Assembly: GCA_030839105.1 (NCBI GenBank)
Contig: JAUZEI010000434.1
Span: forward strand, 1-7,275
Length of the DNA stretch: 7,275 bases
Reading direction: 5' to 3'
Origin: Actinomycetota bacterium
GTDB taxonomy: Bacteria; Actinomycetota; Acidimicrobiia; IMCC26256; PALSA-610
Part shown: positions 1 to 6,634 of the stretch, piece after piece
How positions within the stretch are numbered: the first letter of the stretch is position 1
How the letters are laid out: each line of letters begins with the position of its first letter
Translations under genes and position numbers: made by a program
Notes under the pieces: generated by a model
Told to the model about the DNA's origin: nothing
What the model saw: the letters and a program-made list of their open reading frames with translations, nothing else
The model's database searches: none

Positions 1-468
1 ACGATGCTGCCCATGGGCGATCTCGGTACGCACCCGATGTCGATCCTGCCGAGCACGTTCCTCTTCGACGGATACACCCATCTCCGCAACGACATCTTGA
101 AGCCGAACGGCTCGATCGACCGCGAGCAACCAGTGCGGGACGAGCAGCGCCTGCGCCCGACCATCGAGTGGATGCTCGCCGGGCTTCCGTGGATGTGCGC
201 CGACGCGCTCCGCGAGGTCGTCGACCGCCCGATCGAGTTGACCCTCGACGGGCCGGGGGGCGGAACCTGGACCATCGCGCCGGGCGGCGAAGAGGGGCGG
301 ACCGTCGTCAGCGAAGGCGCGGCTCCCGACGCTGCGGCTCGGATACGCAGCACCGATCACGACTTCGTCATCTGGGGCACTCGCCGCGCGCCGTGGCAGG
401 ACAGCGTCCAGATCGAAGGCGACGAAACCTACGCGGCGCGCGTCCTCGACGCGATCAAGATCATCTGA
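1..468 (+). CDS. Mycothiol-dependent maleylpyruvate isomerase-family protein, C-terminal part (5' end outside window)
   Basis: The frame is open from base 1 to a TGA at 466-468, so this is the 3' part of a longer gene; the ATG at 4 is probably internal. The visible 155 residues begin in the last part of a DinB/MDMPI-like helical bundle. The segment DGYTHLRNDI resembles the helix that carries a metal-ligand His in this family. A C-terminal SCP2-like alpha/beta domain follows, from about residue 75 to the end, with the typical pattern of an RSTDHDFVIWGTRR segment and then an EGDETYAARVLDAI ending. Family members use mycothiol, the actinobacterial low-molecular-weight thiol, in isomerase or S-transfer reactions, presumably in the cytoplasm; the substrate cannot be told from sequence. 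The gene converges on ilvC and nothing ties it to branched-chain amino acid synthesis. The family call is by recognition, not by search; a generic DinB/SCP2 protein is the alternative. Confidence 0.72.
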   Translation, partial: TMLPMGDLGTHPMSILPSTFLFDGYTHLRNDILKPNGSIDREQPVRDEQRLRPTIEWMLAGLPWMCADALREVVDRPIELTLDGPGGGTWTIAPGGEEGRTVVSEGAAPDAAARIRSTDHDFVIWGTRRAPWQDSVQIEGDETYAARVLDAIKII

Positions 469-486
469 CCGGCGCTTCGGGATCGA

Positions 487-583
487 GCCTGCTCGGCGCA
501 GGCGACTTCGACACGCACGCGACCCGCGCGACGAGTCGTCGAGGGCACGGTCGGCCTCCTCGACCGTCGTTTGCGGATCCGCA
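487..583. terminator. Cluster of inverted repeats between convergent genes, possible bidirectional terminator
   Basis: The 124-bp gap 469-592 separates the stop codons of the left-edge gene and ilvC. It holds four inverted repeats. GCCTGC/GCAGGC (487-492 and 498-503) has a 5-nt loop. CGACG/CGTCG (529-533 and 537-541) has a 3-nt loop. ACGGTCG/CGACCGT (547-553 and 561-567) has a 7-nt loop and is followed on the + strand by CGTTTG. The last is a perfect 12-bp palindrome, TGCGGATCCGCA (572-583). None has a long T tract, so these would be non-canonical terminators at best, though hairpins with little or no U tract are often proposed at actinobacterial gene ends. In GC-rich DNA some repeats are expected by chance. 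The 547-567 hairpin is the best single candidate for the + strand gene. Confidence 0.4.
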
Positions 584-592
584 CCGCCGGGA

Positions 593-1621
593 TCAGCCTC
601 CGGAGACGTCCTGAACGCGCTTCTTGCCGGCGGCGATCCACGGCATCATCGACCGGAGCTCGGCGCCGACCTTCTCGATTGGGTGCTTGGCGGCGGCTTC
701 GCGCATGCGGTCGAAGTTCGGGCGCCCGTTCTCGTTCTCGGCAATCCACTCCCGGGCGAAGTCGCCCGACTGGATCTCGCCGAGGATCTTCTTCATCTCC
801 GCCTTGGTCTGCGGAGTGACGACCCGCGGGCCGCGCGACATCTCGCCGTACTCGGCCGTGTCGCTGATCGAGTAGTTCATCGCCGCGATCCCGCCTTCGT
901 AGATCAGGTCGACGATGAGCTTCACCTCGTGCAGCGTCTCGAAGTAGGCGCTCTCGGGTTGGTAGCCGGCCTCGACCAATGTGTCGTAGCCGTTGCGAAT
1001 GAGTTCGACGAGACCTCCGCAGAGCACGACCTGCTCACCGAAGAGATCGGTCTCGGTCTCTTCCTCGAACGTCGTGTCGAGTACGCCGGCGCGTGTGCCA
1101 CCGATACCGCGCGCGTACGCGAGCCCGGTCTGCTTGGCTTTGCCCGTCGCGTCGTTGTGCACCGCGACGAGGCACGGAACGCCACCGCCTTCTTCGTACG
1201 TGCGGCGCACGAGGTGACCGGGGCCCTTGGGTGCGATCATCCACACGTCGACACCCGCGGGGGGTTTGATCTGGTCGAAATGGATGTTGAAGCCGTGCGC
1301 GAACGCGAGCGAGTCCCCGTCGACAAGGTTGGGTGCGATGTCGGCTTCGTAGACCTTCTTCTGCTCGGTGTCGGGCAACAACACCATGATGATGTCGGCC
1401 TCCCGCACCGCGTCCGCGGTCGGGAGAACGCGCAGACCCGCGGCCTCCGCCTTCGCCTGCGACTTCGAACCGGCGCGCAGGCCGACGACCACATCGATGC
1501 CCGAGTCCTTCAGGTTCAGCGCATGCGCGTGACCCTGTGAGCCGTAGCCGAGGATCGCGACGAGCTTGTCGGAGATCAGGCCGAGATCGGCGTCGTGTTC
1601 GTAGTACACGGTTGCGGGCAT
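593..1621 (-). CDS. ilvC: Ketol-acid reductoisomerase (NADP+), class I
   Basis: Converts acetolactate or acetohydroxybutyrate to the 2,3-dihydroxy acids in valine/isoleucine synthesis, using NADPH and Mg2+. From the ATG at 1621 the protein has 342 residues, the normal size for class I. The N-terminal Rossmann domain shows [19 protein letters not shown] (residues 23-41) and a cofactor loop LRAGSKS (48-54) whose Arg and Ser residues suit NADPH. His109 in AHGFNIHF matches the catalytic His. The C-terminal knotted helical domain carries the metal ligands Asp192 and Glu196 (DLFGEQ) and Glu228 and Glu232 (FETLHEVK), with standard spacing. I chose ATG 1621 because an AGGAG (1636-1632) precedes it by 10 nt and the protein then begins in the family style ([13 protein letters not shown]). 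An upstream in-frame TTG at 1669 would add 16 untypical residues. It is the last gene of ilvBNC, 79 bp after ilvN. No key residue is missing. Confidence 0.97.
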   Translation of the reverse strand: MPATVYYEHDADLGLISDKLVAILGYGSQGHAHALNLKDSGIDVVVGLRAGSKSQAKAEAAGLRVLPTADAVREADIIMVLLPDTEQKKVYEADIAPNLVDGDSLAFAHGFNIHFDQIKPPAGVDVWMIAPKGPGHLVRRTYEEGGGVPCLVAVHNDATGKAKQTGLAYARGIGGTRAGVLDTTFEEETETDLFGEQVVLCGGLVELIRNGYDTLVEAGYQPESAYFETLHEVKLIVDLIYEGGIAAMNYSISDTAEYGEMSRGPRVVTPQTKAEMKKILGEIQSGDFAREWIAENENGRPNFDRMREAAAKHPIEKVGAELRSMMPWIAAGKKRVQDVSGG

Positions 1622-1700
1622 CGAAAGAACTCTCCTCGTGTGGGCTGCGACCTTGCGAGACACCGGCAATAGTGTCGTCAGTGACCGGCGGAAACGGAAA
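1622..1700 (-). promoter_or_regulatory. ilvN-ilvC spacer with ilvC ribosome binding site and small hairpin
   Basis: This 79-bp spacer is longer than the other joints in the cluster. Reading the minus strand, it holds a 5-bp inverted repeat GACAC...GTGTC with an 8-nt loop (1677-1660). Just before ilvC lies the purine-rich GAGGAGA (1637-1631), which is the ribosome binding site that decides the ilvC start. A separate ilvC promoter is known in some actinobacteria (the Corynebacterium ilvBNC operon) and the spacer is long enough for one, but I see no convincing -35/-10 pair. Read-through from ilvBN is the default view. Confidence 0.5.
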
Positions 1701-2237
1701 TCAGGCTCGGGCGGTCTTGACCGAGCGCAGCCGGGTCGATTCCCGGGCGAGCTTCGGCAGGGCGATGCGCCCGGTGCGTTGTAGCTCGACGATGCCGAAC
1801 GGCTTGACCAGATCGCTGAAGGCGTCGAGCTTCTCGGGCTCGCCCACCACCATGATCGTCATCGCGTCGTAGCCGACGTCGACGATCTTGGCCTCGAAGA
1901 TCGCGGTCAACTCCGTCACCTGTCCGCGTGTCTCGGCTGCAGCCTTGACGATCACGAGCATCAGCTCGCGCTCGACGCCCTCGGCGGGGGGAACCTCGGT
2001 GATCTTGATGACGGGGATCAGCTTGTTCAGCTGCTTGACGACCTGTTCGAGCGGCGCCGACTCCGCGTCGACGACGATCGTCATGCGCGAGAAGCGCTCG
2101 TCGTCAGTCGGGCTGACGGCGAGCGAGACGATGTTGAACGCGCGCCGAGAGAACAGTCCCGCGACTCTCGAGAGCACACCCGGTTTGTTCTCGACGGTGA
2201 CGGTGAGGATGTGATGCGGACTTGCGGCCAGGGTCAT
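1701..2237 (-). CDS. ilvN: Acetolactate synthase small (regulatory) subunit
   Basis: Regulatory subunit of acetohydroxyacid synthase; it raises the activity of IlvB and confers valine feedback inhibition. The 178 residues match the usual long bacterial form (IlvH/IlvN type). An N-terminal ACT domain covers about residues 8-82, with [20 protein letters not shown] and RRAFNIVSL. Gly20 and Asn35 have the 15-residue spacing of the two effector-site residues (Gly14/Asn29) of E. coli IlvH, so valine sensitivity is expected. A C-terminal ALS small-subunit domain follows from about 90 to 165 and ends in the typical [14 protein letters not shown] segment. The ATG at 2237 overlaps the ilvB stop as ATGA, and GAGGGTGG lies just upstream inside ilvB, so translation is probably coupled to ilvB and the subunits made in balance. 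The last dozen residues ([14 protein letters not shown]) are basic and probably unstructured. Confidence 0.96.
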   Translation of the reverse strand: MTLAASPHHILTVTVENKPGVLSRVAGLFSRRAFNIVSLAVSPTDDERFSRMTIVVDAESAPLEQVVKQLNKLIPVIKITEVPPAEGVERELMLVIVKAAAETRGQVTELTAIFEAKIVDVGYDAMTIMVVGEPEKLDAFSDLVKPFGIVELQRTGRIALPKLARESTRLRSVKTARA

Positions 2238-3955
2238 CGTCCACCCTCGCCGAACTCCGGACCGAGGATGATGTCGTCGTTCGAGGAACCGGCGGCAACC
2301 ATCGGGTACACCTTCTCGCGCCAGTCGGTGCGGAAGTCGATCACGACCGGGCGGTCGTCGATCTCGTTCGCCTTCTCGATCGTCGCCACCACGTCGTCGG
2401 CGGTGTCGACGCGCATACCGACACAGCCCATCGCCTCCGCCCACTTCACGTAGTCGGGCAAGTCGGGCGACAGGTACACCTCGCTGTAGCGCTCCTCGTA
2501 GAAGAGCTCCTGCCACTGGCGCACCATCCCGAGGTACGCGTTGTTGAGGATCGCGATCTTCACCGGGATGCGTTCCGATGCCGCCGTGACGAGCTCCTGG
2601 GCCGTCATCTGGAAACAACCGTCGCCGTCGATTGCCCAGACCATGCGATCGGGCCGGCCGACCTTGGCGCCGACCGCGGCCGGCACTGCGTAGCCCATCG
2701 TGCCGAGGCCACCGGAGTTGACCCACGTGTTGGGCAGCTTGAACTTCCACAGCTGACTCGCCCACATCTGGTGCTGGCCGACCCCGGAGACGAGTATGCA
2801 GTCGTCCGGCGTGTTGTCGCGCAGGCTCTCGATGACGAACTGCGGCTTGAGCGGTCCGCCCTCCTCCTGGCGGTACTTGAGCGGGTAGCGCTCCTGCCAG
2901 TCGTGGATGGTGGCCAGCCACGGCGCGAGGTCGGGCGGATCCTGCTTGGACCGCTCCGATTTCAACGCCTTGATCATCTCGTCGATGACCGTGCGGAGGT
3001 CGCCCACGATCGGGACGTCGGCGAGACGCACCTTGCCGAGCTCCGCGGGGTCGATGTCGACGTGGATGACTTTGGCGTCGGGCGCGAACGTCGAGACCTT
3101 GCCGGTGACGCGGTCGTCGAAGCGTGCGCCGAGCGTGATGAGCAGATCGGCCTTCTGCATAGCGGTGACGGCGGTGAAGTTGCCGTGCATGCCCGGCATG
3201 CCCAGGCACAGCGGGTGCTCGTCGGGCAGCGCGCCCCGACCCATCAACGTGGTGACCGCGGGGAGACCCGTGAGCTCCGCCAGCGCGCGCAGCTCGTTCG
3301 AGGCGTTGGCGAGCATGATGCCGCCGCCCGCGTAGATCACCGGCCGGCGCGCCTCGTTGATCAGCTTGGCCGCGTCTTTGATCTGGCGGGGATGGCCCTT
3401 CACGTTCGGCTTGTAGCCGGGCATGTCGACCTTCTCCGGCCAGTACCACTCCATCGGCGCGTTGGCGACGTCCTTCGGCAGGTCGATGAGCACCGGACCG
3501 GGACGACCGGTGGTCGCGACGTGGAACGCCTCGCGCACGACGCGCGGGATGTCCTGCGCATCGCTGATCAACCAGTTGTGCTTGGTCACCGGCATCGTGA
3601 TGCCGACCGTGTCGGCCTCCTGGAACGCGTCGGTGCCGATCACGGAGTAAGCGACCTGACCCGTGATGACCACGACCGGGATCGAGTCCATGTACGCGTC
3701 GCAGAGCGGCGTGACGATGTTCGTCGCCGCCGGACCGCTCGTGACCATCGCAACGCCCGGGCGCCCGGTCGCGTGGGCGTAGCCGCTGGCCATGTGCCCC
3801 GCACCCTGCTCGTGGCGGACGAGGATGTGGCGGATCGAAGAGTCGATGAGCGGGTCGTATACCGGGAGGATCGCGCCTCCCGGGAGGCCGAACATGACCT
3901 CGACCTGCTCCATCTCGAGGCTCTTGATGAGGGCCTGGGCTCCGGTCAGCTTCAT
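2234..3955 (-). CDS. ilvB: Acetolactate (acetohydroxyacid) synthase large, catalytic subunit
   Basis: ThDP-, FAD- and Mg2+-dependent enzyme of the first common step: two pyruvates to acetolactate, or pyruvate plus 2-ketobutyrate to acetohydroxybutyrate. The protein has 573 residues, like E. coli IlvI. The PYR domain carries the catalytic Glu49 in [14 protein letters not shown]. The central FAD-associated domain has [11 protein letters not shown] (276-286). The PP domain has the ThDP/Mg motif GDG (444-446) running to NN (471-472), and Trp481 in MVRQWQELF, the conserved Trp at the channel to the active site. The motif usually written TSGPGATN reads TSGPAATN (72-79). The start at 3955 is preceded by GAAGGA and gives the standard [14 protein letters not shown] beginning. 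The same frame stays open far upstream, through the leader and beyond, but that is not coding. It overlaps ilvN by 4 bp and is controlled by the attenuator just upstream. Confidence 0.97.
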   Translation of the reverse strand: MKLTGAQALIKSLEMEQVEVMFGLPGGAILPVYDPLIDSSIRHILVRHEQGAGHMASGYAHATGRPGVAMVTSGPAATNIVTPLCDAYMDSIPVVVITGQVAYSVIGTDAFQEADTVGITMPVTKHNWLISDAQDIPRVVREAFHVATTGRPGPVLIDLPKDVANAPMEWYWPEKVDMPGYKPNVKGHPRQIKDAAKLINEARRPVIYAGGGIMLANASNELRALAELTGLPAVTTLMGRGALPDEHPLCLGMPGMHGNFTAVTAMQKADLLITLGARFDDRVTGKVSTFAPDAKVIHVDIDPAELGKVRLADVPIVGDLRTVIDEMIKALKSERSKQDPPDLAPWLATIHDWQERYPLKYRQEEGGPLKPQFVIESLRDNTPDDCILVSGVGQHQMWASQLWKFKLPNTWVNSGGLGTMGYAVPAAVGAKVGRPDRMVWAIDGDGCFQMTAQELVTAASERIPVKIAILNNAYLGMVRQWQELFYEERYSEVYLSPDLPDYVKWAEAMGCVGMRVDTADDVVATIEKANEIDDRPVVIDFRTDWREKVYPMVAAGSSNDDIILGPEFGEGGR

Positions 3956-3985
3956 GAATTCCTTCTTCTTCCGATTCCGGACATG

Positions 3986-4010
3986 AAAAACCCCCCGCAG
4001 TTGCGAGGGG
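3986..4010 (-). terminator. Intrinsic terminator/attenuator upstream of ilvB
   Basis: On the minus strand an 8-bp stem, CCCCTCGC (4010-4003) with GCGGGGGG (3998-3991), closes an AACT loop. One of the eight pairs is G-T. The stem is followed directly by TTTTT (3990-3986). It is the only classical hairpin-plus-T-tract terminator I see in the window. It lies between the ilv leader peptide and ilvB, only about 30 bp before the ilvB start and downstream of its apparent promoter. That position makes sense for a conditional terminator (attenuator) rather than for ending the glycosylase gene, whose stop is more than 100 bp upstream. Confidence 0.88.
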
Positions 4011-4014
4011 CGAG

Positions 4015-4051
4015 GTAGCGCTCGGCGCGCGTCGGCGAGCCGGAGCGCTAC
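4015..4051 (-). promoter_or_regulatory. Leader stem-loop with perfect 9-bp arms, part of the ilvB attenuator
   Basis: GTAGCGCTC (4051-4043, minus strand) and GAGCGCTAC (4023-4015) are perfect inverted repeats around a 19-nt interior. The interior can add three more pairs (GGC/GCC) and then CGC/GCG closing a CGAC tetraloop, giving a very stable hairpin. The 5' arm begins at the last base of the leader peptide's final sense codon and includes its TAG stop, so a ribosome at the stop codon, or paused on the Val codons, would cover that arm. The 3' arm ends 4 nt before the terminator stem. This is the geometry of a ribosome-responsive leader. As drawn, however, the hairpin does not compete for bases with the terminator, so its exact role (pause hairpin, or one arm of an unseen antiterminator) is unresolved. 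Confidence 0.7.
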
Positions 4052-4080
4052 GTAACTACGAGAATGTAGGTGGCGGACAT
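4048..4080 (-). CDS. ilvBNC attenuator leader peptide ([10 protein letters not shown])
   Basis: A 10-codon reading frame, ATG to TAG, lies between the glycosylase gene and ilvB. Its product is [10 protein letters not shown]. Codons 6-9 are Ile-Leu-Val-Val, the three end products whose pathway the downstream genes serve, followed by Thr, the isoleucine precursor. The codons used are ATT, CTC, GTA and GTT. ATT, GTA and GTT are uncommon in the neighbouring genes, which prefer ATC and GTC/GTG; scarce codons would sharpen sensing of charged tRNA. No Shine-Dalgarno sequence precedes the ATG, but a TAACAT -10-like element ends 8 nt upstream, so the transcript may begin at or within two bases of the ATG. 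The stop codon overlaps the leader hairpin and the terminator follows 37 nt later. The peptide itself probably has no function beyond being translated. Chance is unlikely given content, position and structures. Confidence 0.86.
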   Translation of the reverse strand: MSATYILVVT

Positions 4081-4088
4081 CGGGCGTC

Positions 4089-4094
4089 ATGTTA
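4089..4094 (-). promoter_or_regulatory. Putative extended -10 element of the ilvBNC promoter
   Basis: On the minus strand TGTTAACAT contains a TG-N extension followed by TAACAT (4094-4089; 4 of 6 bases match TATAAT, including the key first TA and the last T). It predicts a start of transcription around 4082-4080, at or just before the leader peptide ATG. A perfect TTGACA lies at 4108-4103, but only 8 bp upstream, which is too close for a standard -35, so it may be coincidental or part of an operator. All of this fits in the 36-bp gap after the glycosylase stop codon, plus a few bases. The element is inferred from motif and position only. Confidence 0.5.
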
Positions 4095-4116
4095 ACACCG
4101 ATTGTCAACGTGGCCC

Positions 4117-4899
4117 TCAATGCTGGTGCACGGCGCACCAGTACGTCGTGCGGCCCGCGACCTTGTCTCGCCGGAGAGGGGCGCCGTCCCGGGGGCAGGG
4201 CGCGTCGAGTCCCCTGGGCATGTCGCCGGTGTGGGATCCGCCCCGGCGGTCGAGGGTGCGCAGAGTCGTGCGGATCGCCTTGTGCAGCACCTTGCGTTCC
4301 GCGGGGTCGATCGTGAACGTGAGACGCCCGGGAGCAATCCCGGCGCGCCACAGCGATTCGTCGACGAGCAGGTTCCCGAGACCCGCGATGCGGTGCTGAT
4401 CCATGAGTACGGCCTTGATCGGTGCGATTCGCTTCGCGAGCGCATGGTCGAGCTGCGCAAAAGTAAGCGTCATGGCGTCCGGACCGAGCCGGCGCTCGTC
4501 GGGATCGAGCTCGACCGCCCCGAGCCGGCGCGGGTCGCGCAACATGAAATCGCCGCCGTCGGCGAAGTGCACTCCGAAGCGGTGCCACTTCACCATGCGC
4601 AGGTTGCTCGCGTACACGAGCGGATCGCCGGCCTCCTCGTCGTCGACGAGAACTCGGCCGCTCATGCCCAGATGCACGCCGACGCGGACGTCGGGATTCT
4701 CGGTGTCGAGGATGATCTGCTTCCCGCGGCGGCGCGCCGCCGTGAACGCGTTGCCGACGAGCGCGTGCCGCAGCGCGGGCGCCGTCGTCCCGCGCTTCAT
4801 GAACCAGGTGTCGGGCGCGTGCACCTTCGCGATCTCCCGGTTCAGCGCGCGCTCCTCGAGCACCCGGCGCGCGGCTTCCACTTCGAGGATCTCGGGCAC
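4117..4899 (-). CDS. Fpg/Nei-family DNA glycosylase/AP lyase
   Basis: Base-excision repair enzyme of the formamidopyrimidine-DNA glycosylase/endonuclease VIII family, which removes oxidised bases and nicks the DNA. The 260 residues are near the family length. The protein starts MPE, giving the catalytic Pro2 and Glu3, with Glu6 also present; Lys60 in RRRGKQIIL matches the conserved Lys57. Met79 in HLGMSGR fits the void-filling Met. The helix-two-turn-helix region spans about 150-185 with IAGLGN (171-176). The C-terminal finger keeps Arg250 in VAGRTTYW. Two things are odd. The finger reads C235-x2-D238 ... C255-x2-H258 instead of four Cys, and the DPRRFG loop reads DPRRLG (122-127). The start is GTG at 4899, fixed by the invariant PE; no clear ribosome binding site is visible. 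It lies 21 bp after ilvD and is probably co-transcribed with it. Whether substrate specificity is Fpg-like (8-oxoG) or Nei-like cannot be decided here. Confidence 0.9.
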   Translation of the reverse strand: MPEILEVEAARRVLEERALNREIAKVHAPDTWFMKRGTTAPALRHALVGNAFTAARRRGKQIILDTENPDVRVGVHLGMSGRVLVDDEEAGDPLVYASNLRMVKWHRFGVHFADGGDFMLRDPRRLGAVELDPDERRLGPDAMTLTFAQLDHALAKRIAPIKAVLMDQHRIAGLGNLLVDESLWRAGIAPGRLTFTIDPAERKVLHKAIRTTLRTLDRRGGSHTGDMPRGLDAPCPRDGAPLRRDKVAGRTTYWCAVHQH

Positions 4900-4920
4900 G
4901 GGTGAGGCGCGTCGACGCGA

Positions 4921-6627
4921 TCAGATGTTGGTGATCGCGCCGGTCTCGGCGCCCTGAGCGAGTCGCGCGTACTTGGCGAGGAACCCACTCGTGTAGCGGG
5001 GCTCGGGAAGCTTCCAGTCGACCTTGCGCTTCGCGATCTCGGCGTCGTCGACCACGAGGTCGATGGTGTGCGCGTCGGCGTCGATGACAATGCGGTCGCC
5101 CTCGGCGACGAAAGCGATCGGACCGCCGTCGACGGCCTCGGGTGCGACGTGACCGACGCAGAAGCCGTGTGTGCCGCCCGAGAAACGTCCGTCGGTGATC
5201 AACGCGCAGTCGGCGCCGCGGCCGGCGCCTTTCATCGCGCCGGTGACCGCGAGCATCTCGCGCATGCCCGGGCCGCCCTTCGGGCCCTCGTAGCGGATGA
5301 CGACGATGTCGCCCGGCTCGATCTGACCCGCGAGGATCGCGGCCATCGCGAGGTCCTCGCCGTCGAACACCCGCGCCCGGCCGTCGAAGCGCATCTGGTC
5401 GAGACCCGCCACCTTCACGACCGCGCCTTTCGGCGCCAGCGAACCGGTCAGCACTGCGATACCACCCTGCACGTGCACCGGCTTCGACATCGGGTGTACG
5501 ACGTCGCCGTCGGGTGCGGGCGGTGCGAGGTCCTCGAGGTTCTCGGCGATCGTCTTGCCCGTGACGCTGAGGCAATCGCCGTGCAACAGTCCCGCGTCGA
5601 GGAGCTCCTTCATCACGACCTGCACACCGCCGATGCGATCGAGATCGGTCATGTGGTACTTGCCGTGCGGCTTCATGTCGGCGAGGTGCGGCACGCGTGC
5701 ACCCACCCGGTTGAAGTCGTCGAGCTCGAGCTCGACGCGGGCCTCGTGCGCGATGGCGAGGAGGTGCAGTACCGCGTTCGTAGAGCCTCCGAGCGCCATC
5801 GTGATCGCGATCGCGTTCTCGAAGGCCTCCTTGGTCATGATCTGGCGCGGCCGCAGGTCGAGCTCCAGCAGATGCATGACCGCGCGTCCCGACTCGTACG
5901 CGTAGTCGTCGCGCCGGCGGTCGACCGCAGGCGGCGACGCGGAGCCGGGCAACGCCATACCCATGACCTCCGCGATGGATGACATCGTGTTCGCGGTGAA
6001 CATGCCGGCGCACGACCCTTCGGTCGGGCACGCCCGCCGCTCGATCTCGCCGAGCTCGTTCTCGGTGATGGTGCCCGCCGCGCAGGCACCCACCGCTTCG
6101 AACACCGACACCACGTCGAGCGCCTGGTCCTTGTAGTGGCCCGGAAGGATCGACCCGCCGTAGAGAAAAGCCGACGGCAGGTTCAGGCGGGCCGCCGCCA
6201 TGAGCATTCCCGGCAGGCTCTTGTCGCATCCGGCGAAGGTCACCAGCGCGTCGAGTCGCTCGGAGTGCATCACGCACTCCACCGAGTCGGCGATGATCTC
6301 GCGCGAAACGAGCGAGCCCCGCATGCCTTCGTGGCCCATCGAGATGCCGTCGGAGATCGCGATGGTCACGAACTCGATCGGGAAGCCCCCTGCGTCTCGC
6401 ACTCCCTGCTTCGCCCGCTTCGCGAGGCGGTCGAGCGGCATGTTGCACGGCGTGACTTCGTTCCAGCTCGACGCCACGCCGACCTGCGCCTTGCCCCAAT
6501 CGGCGTCGGTCATACCTACCGCCCGCAACATCGCGCGGGCGGGCGCGCGCTCCATGCCGTCGGTGACTTCGTGACTCCGCGGTTTCATGTCGTGAGATTT
6601 CACGTCGTGGGGCTTCATGTCTGGCAT
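4921..6627 (-). CDS. ilvD: Dihydroxyacid dehydratase
   Basis: Dehydrates 2,3-dihydroxyisovalerate and 2,3-dihydroxy-3-methylvalerate to the 2-keto acids, the third common step of valine/isoleucine synthesis, using an Fe-S cluster and Mg2+. The protein has 568 residues, typical of the IlvD/Edd family. Cluster ligands are Cys61 ([10 protein letters not shown]), Cys134 ([10 protein letters not shown]) and Cys206 ([16 protein letters not shown]). Their spacings of 73 and 72 match those of plant [2Fe-2S] dihydroxyacid dehydratase. The catalytic-base region GRFSGGTHG places the Ser at 483. The [10 protein letters not shown] segment (450-459) is also typical. The first ATG (6627) gives a start with no ribosome binding site but with a TACCCT -10-like motif ending 8 bp upstream, fitting a leaderless mRNA. 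An internal ATG at 6588 would begin [11 protein letters not shown], closer to most homologues, so the first 13 residues ([13 protein letters not shown]) are uncertain. It heads the ilvD-glycosylase unit and diverges from an oxidoreductase gene. Confidence 0.95.
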   Translation of the reverse strand: MPDMKPHDVKSHDMKPRSHEVTDGMERAPARAMLRAVGMTDADWGKAQVGVASSWNEVTPCNMPLDRLAKRAKQGVRDAGGFPIEFVTIAISDGISMGHEGMRGSLVSREIIADSVECVMHSERLDALVTFAGCDKSLPGMLMAAARLNLPSAFLYGGSILPGHYKDQALDVVSVFEAVGACAAGTITENELGEIERRACPTEGSCAGMFTANTMSSIAEVMGMALPGSASPPAVDRRRDDYAYESGRAVMHLLELDLRPRQIMTKEAFENAIAITMALGGSTNAVLHLLAIAHEARVELELDDFNRVGARVPHLADMKPHGKYHMTDLDRIGGVQVVMKELLDAGLLHGDCLSVTGKTIAENLEDLAPPAPDGDVVHPMSKPVHVQGGIAVLTGSLAPKGAVVKVAGLDQMRFDGRARVFDGEDLAMAAILAGQIEPGDIVVIRYEGPKGGPGMREMLAVTGAMKGAGRGADCALITDGRFSGGTHGFCVGHVAPEAVDGGPIAFVAEGDRIVIDADAHTIDLVVDDAEIAKRKVDWKLPEPRYTSGFLAKYARLAQGAETGAITNI

Positions 6628-6634
6628 GCGGGCA

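Noticed and set aside
683..1540. 285-codon + strand frame opposite ilvC
   Set aside because: Shadow of ilvC. The minus strand holds all KARI motifs, while this frame shows no domain or start signal.
1622..1669. Longer IlvC beginning at the TTG at 1669
   Set aside because: It adds 16 basic residues not typical of IlvC, lacks a ribosome binding site, and would bury the good AGGAG that precedes the ATG at 1621.
2222..4018. 598-codon + strand frame opposite ilvB
   Set aside because: Antisense shadow of ilvB. Its composition (Arg/Asp/His/Val-rich) is typical of complement-strand reading of a GC-rich gene, and it has no recognisable domain.
3991..4051. T-box or other riboswitch upstream of ilvB
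   Set aside because: The leader is only about 125 nt, has no T-box AGGGUGGNACCGCG-like sequence and no specifier loop I can recognise. A translated Ile-Leu-Val-Val peptide explains the terminator better.
3953..4090. In-frame ATG at 4090 giving IlvB a 45-residue N-terminal extension
   Set aside because: The extension would be encoded across the leader hairpin and the intrinsic terminator, has no ribosome binding site, is Arg-rich and resembles no IlvB N-terminus. The start at 3955 has a Shine-Dalgarno and a standard sequence.
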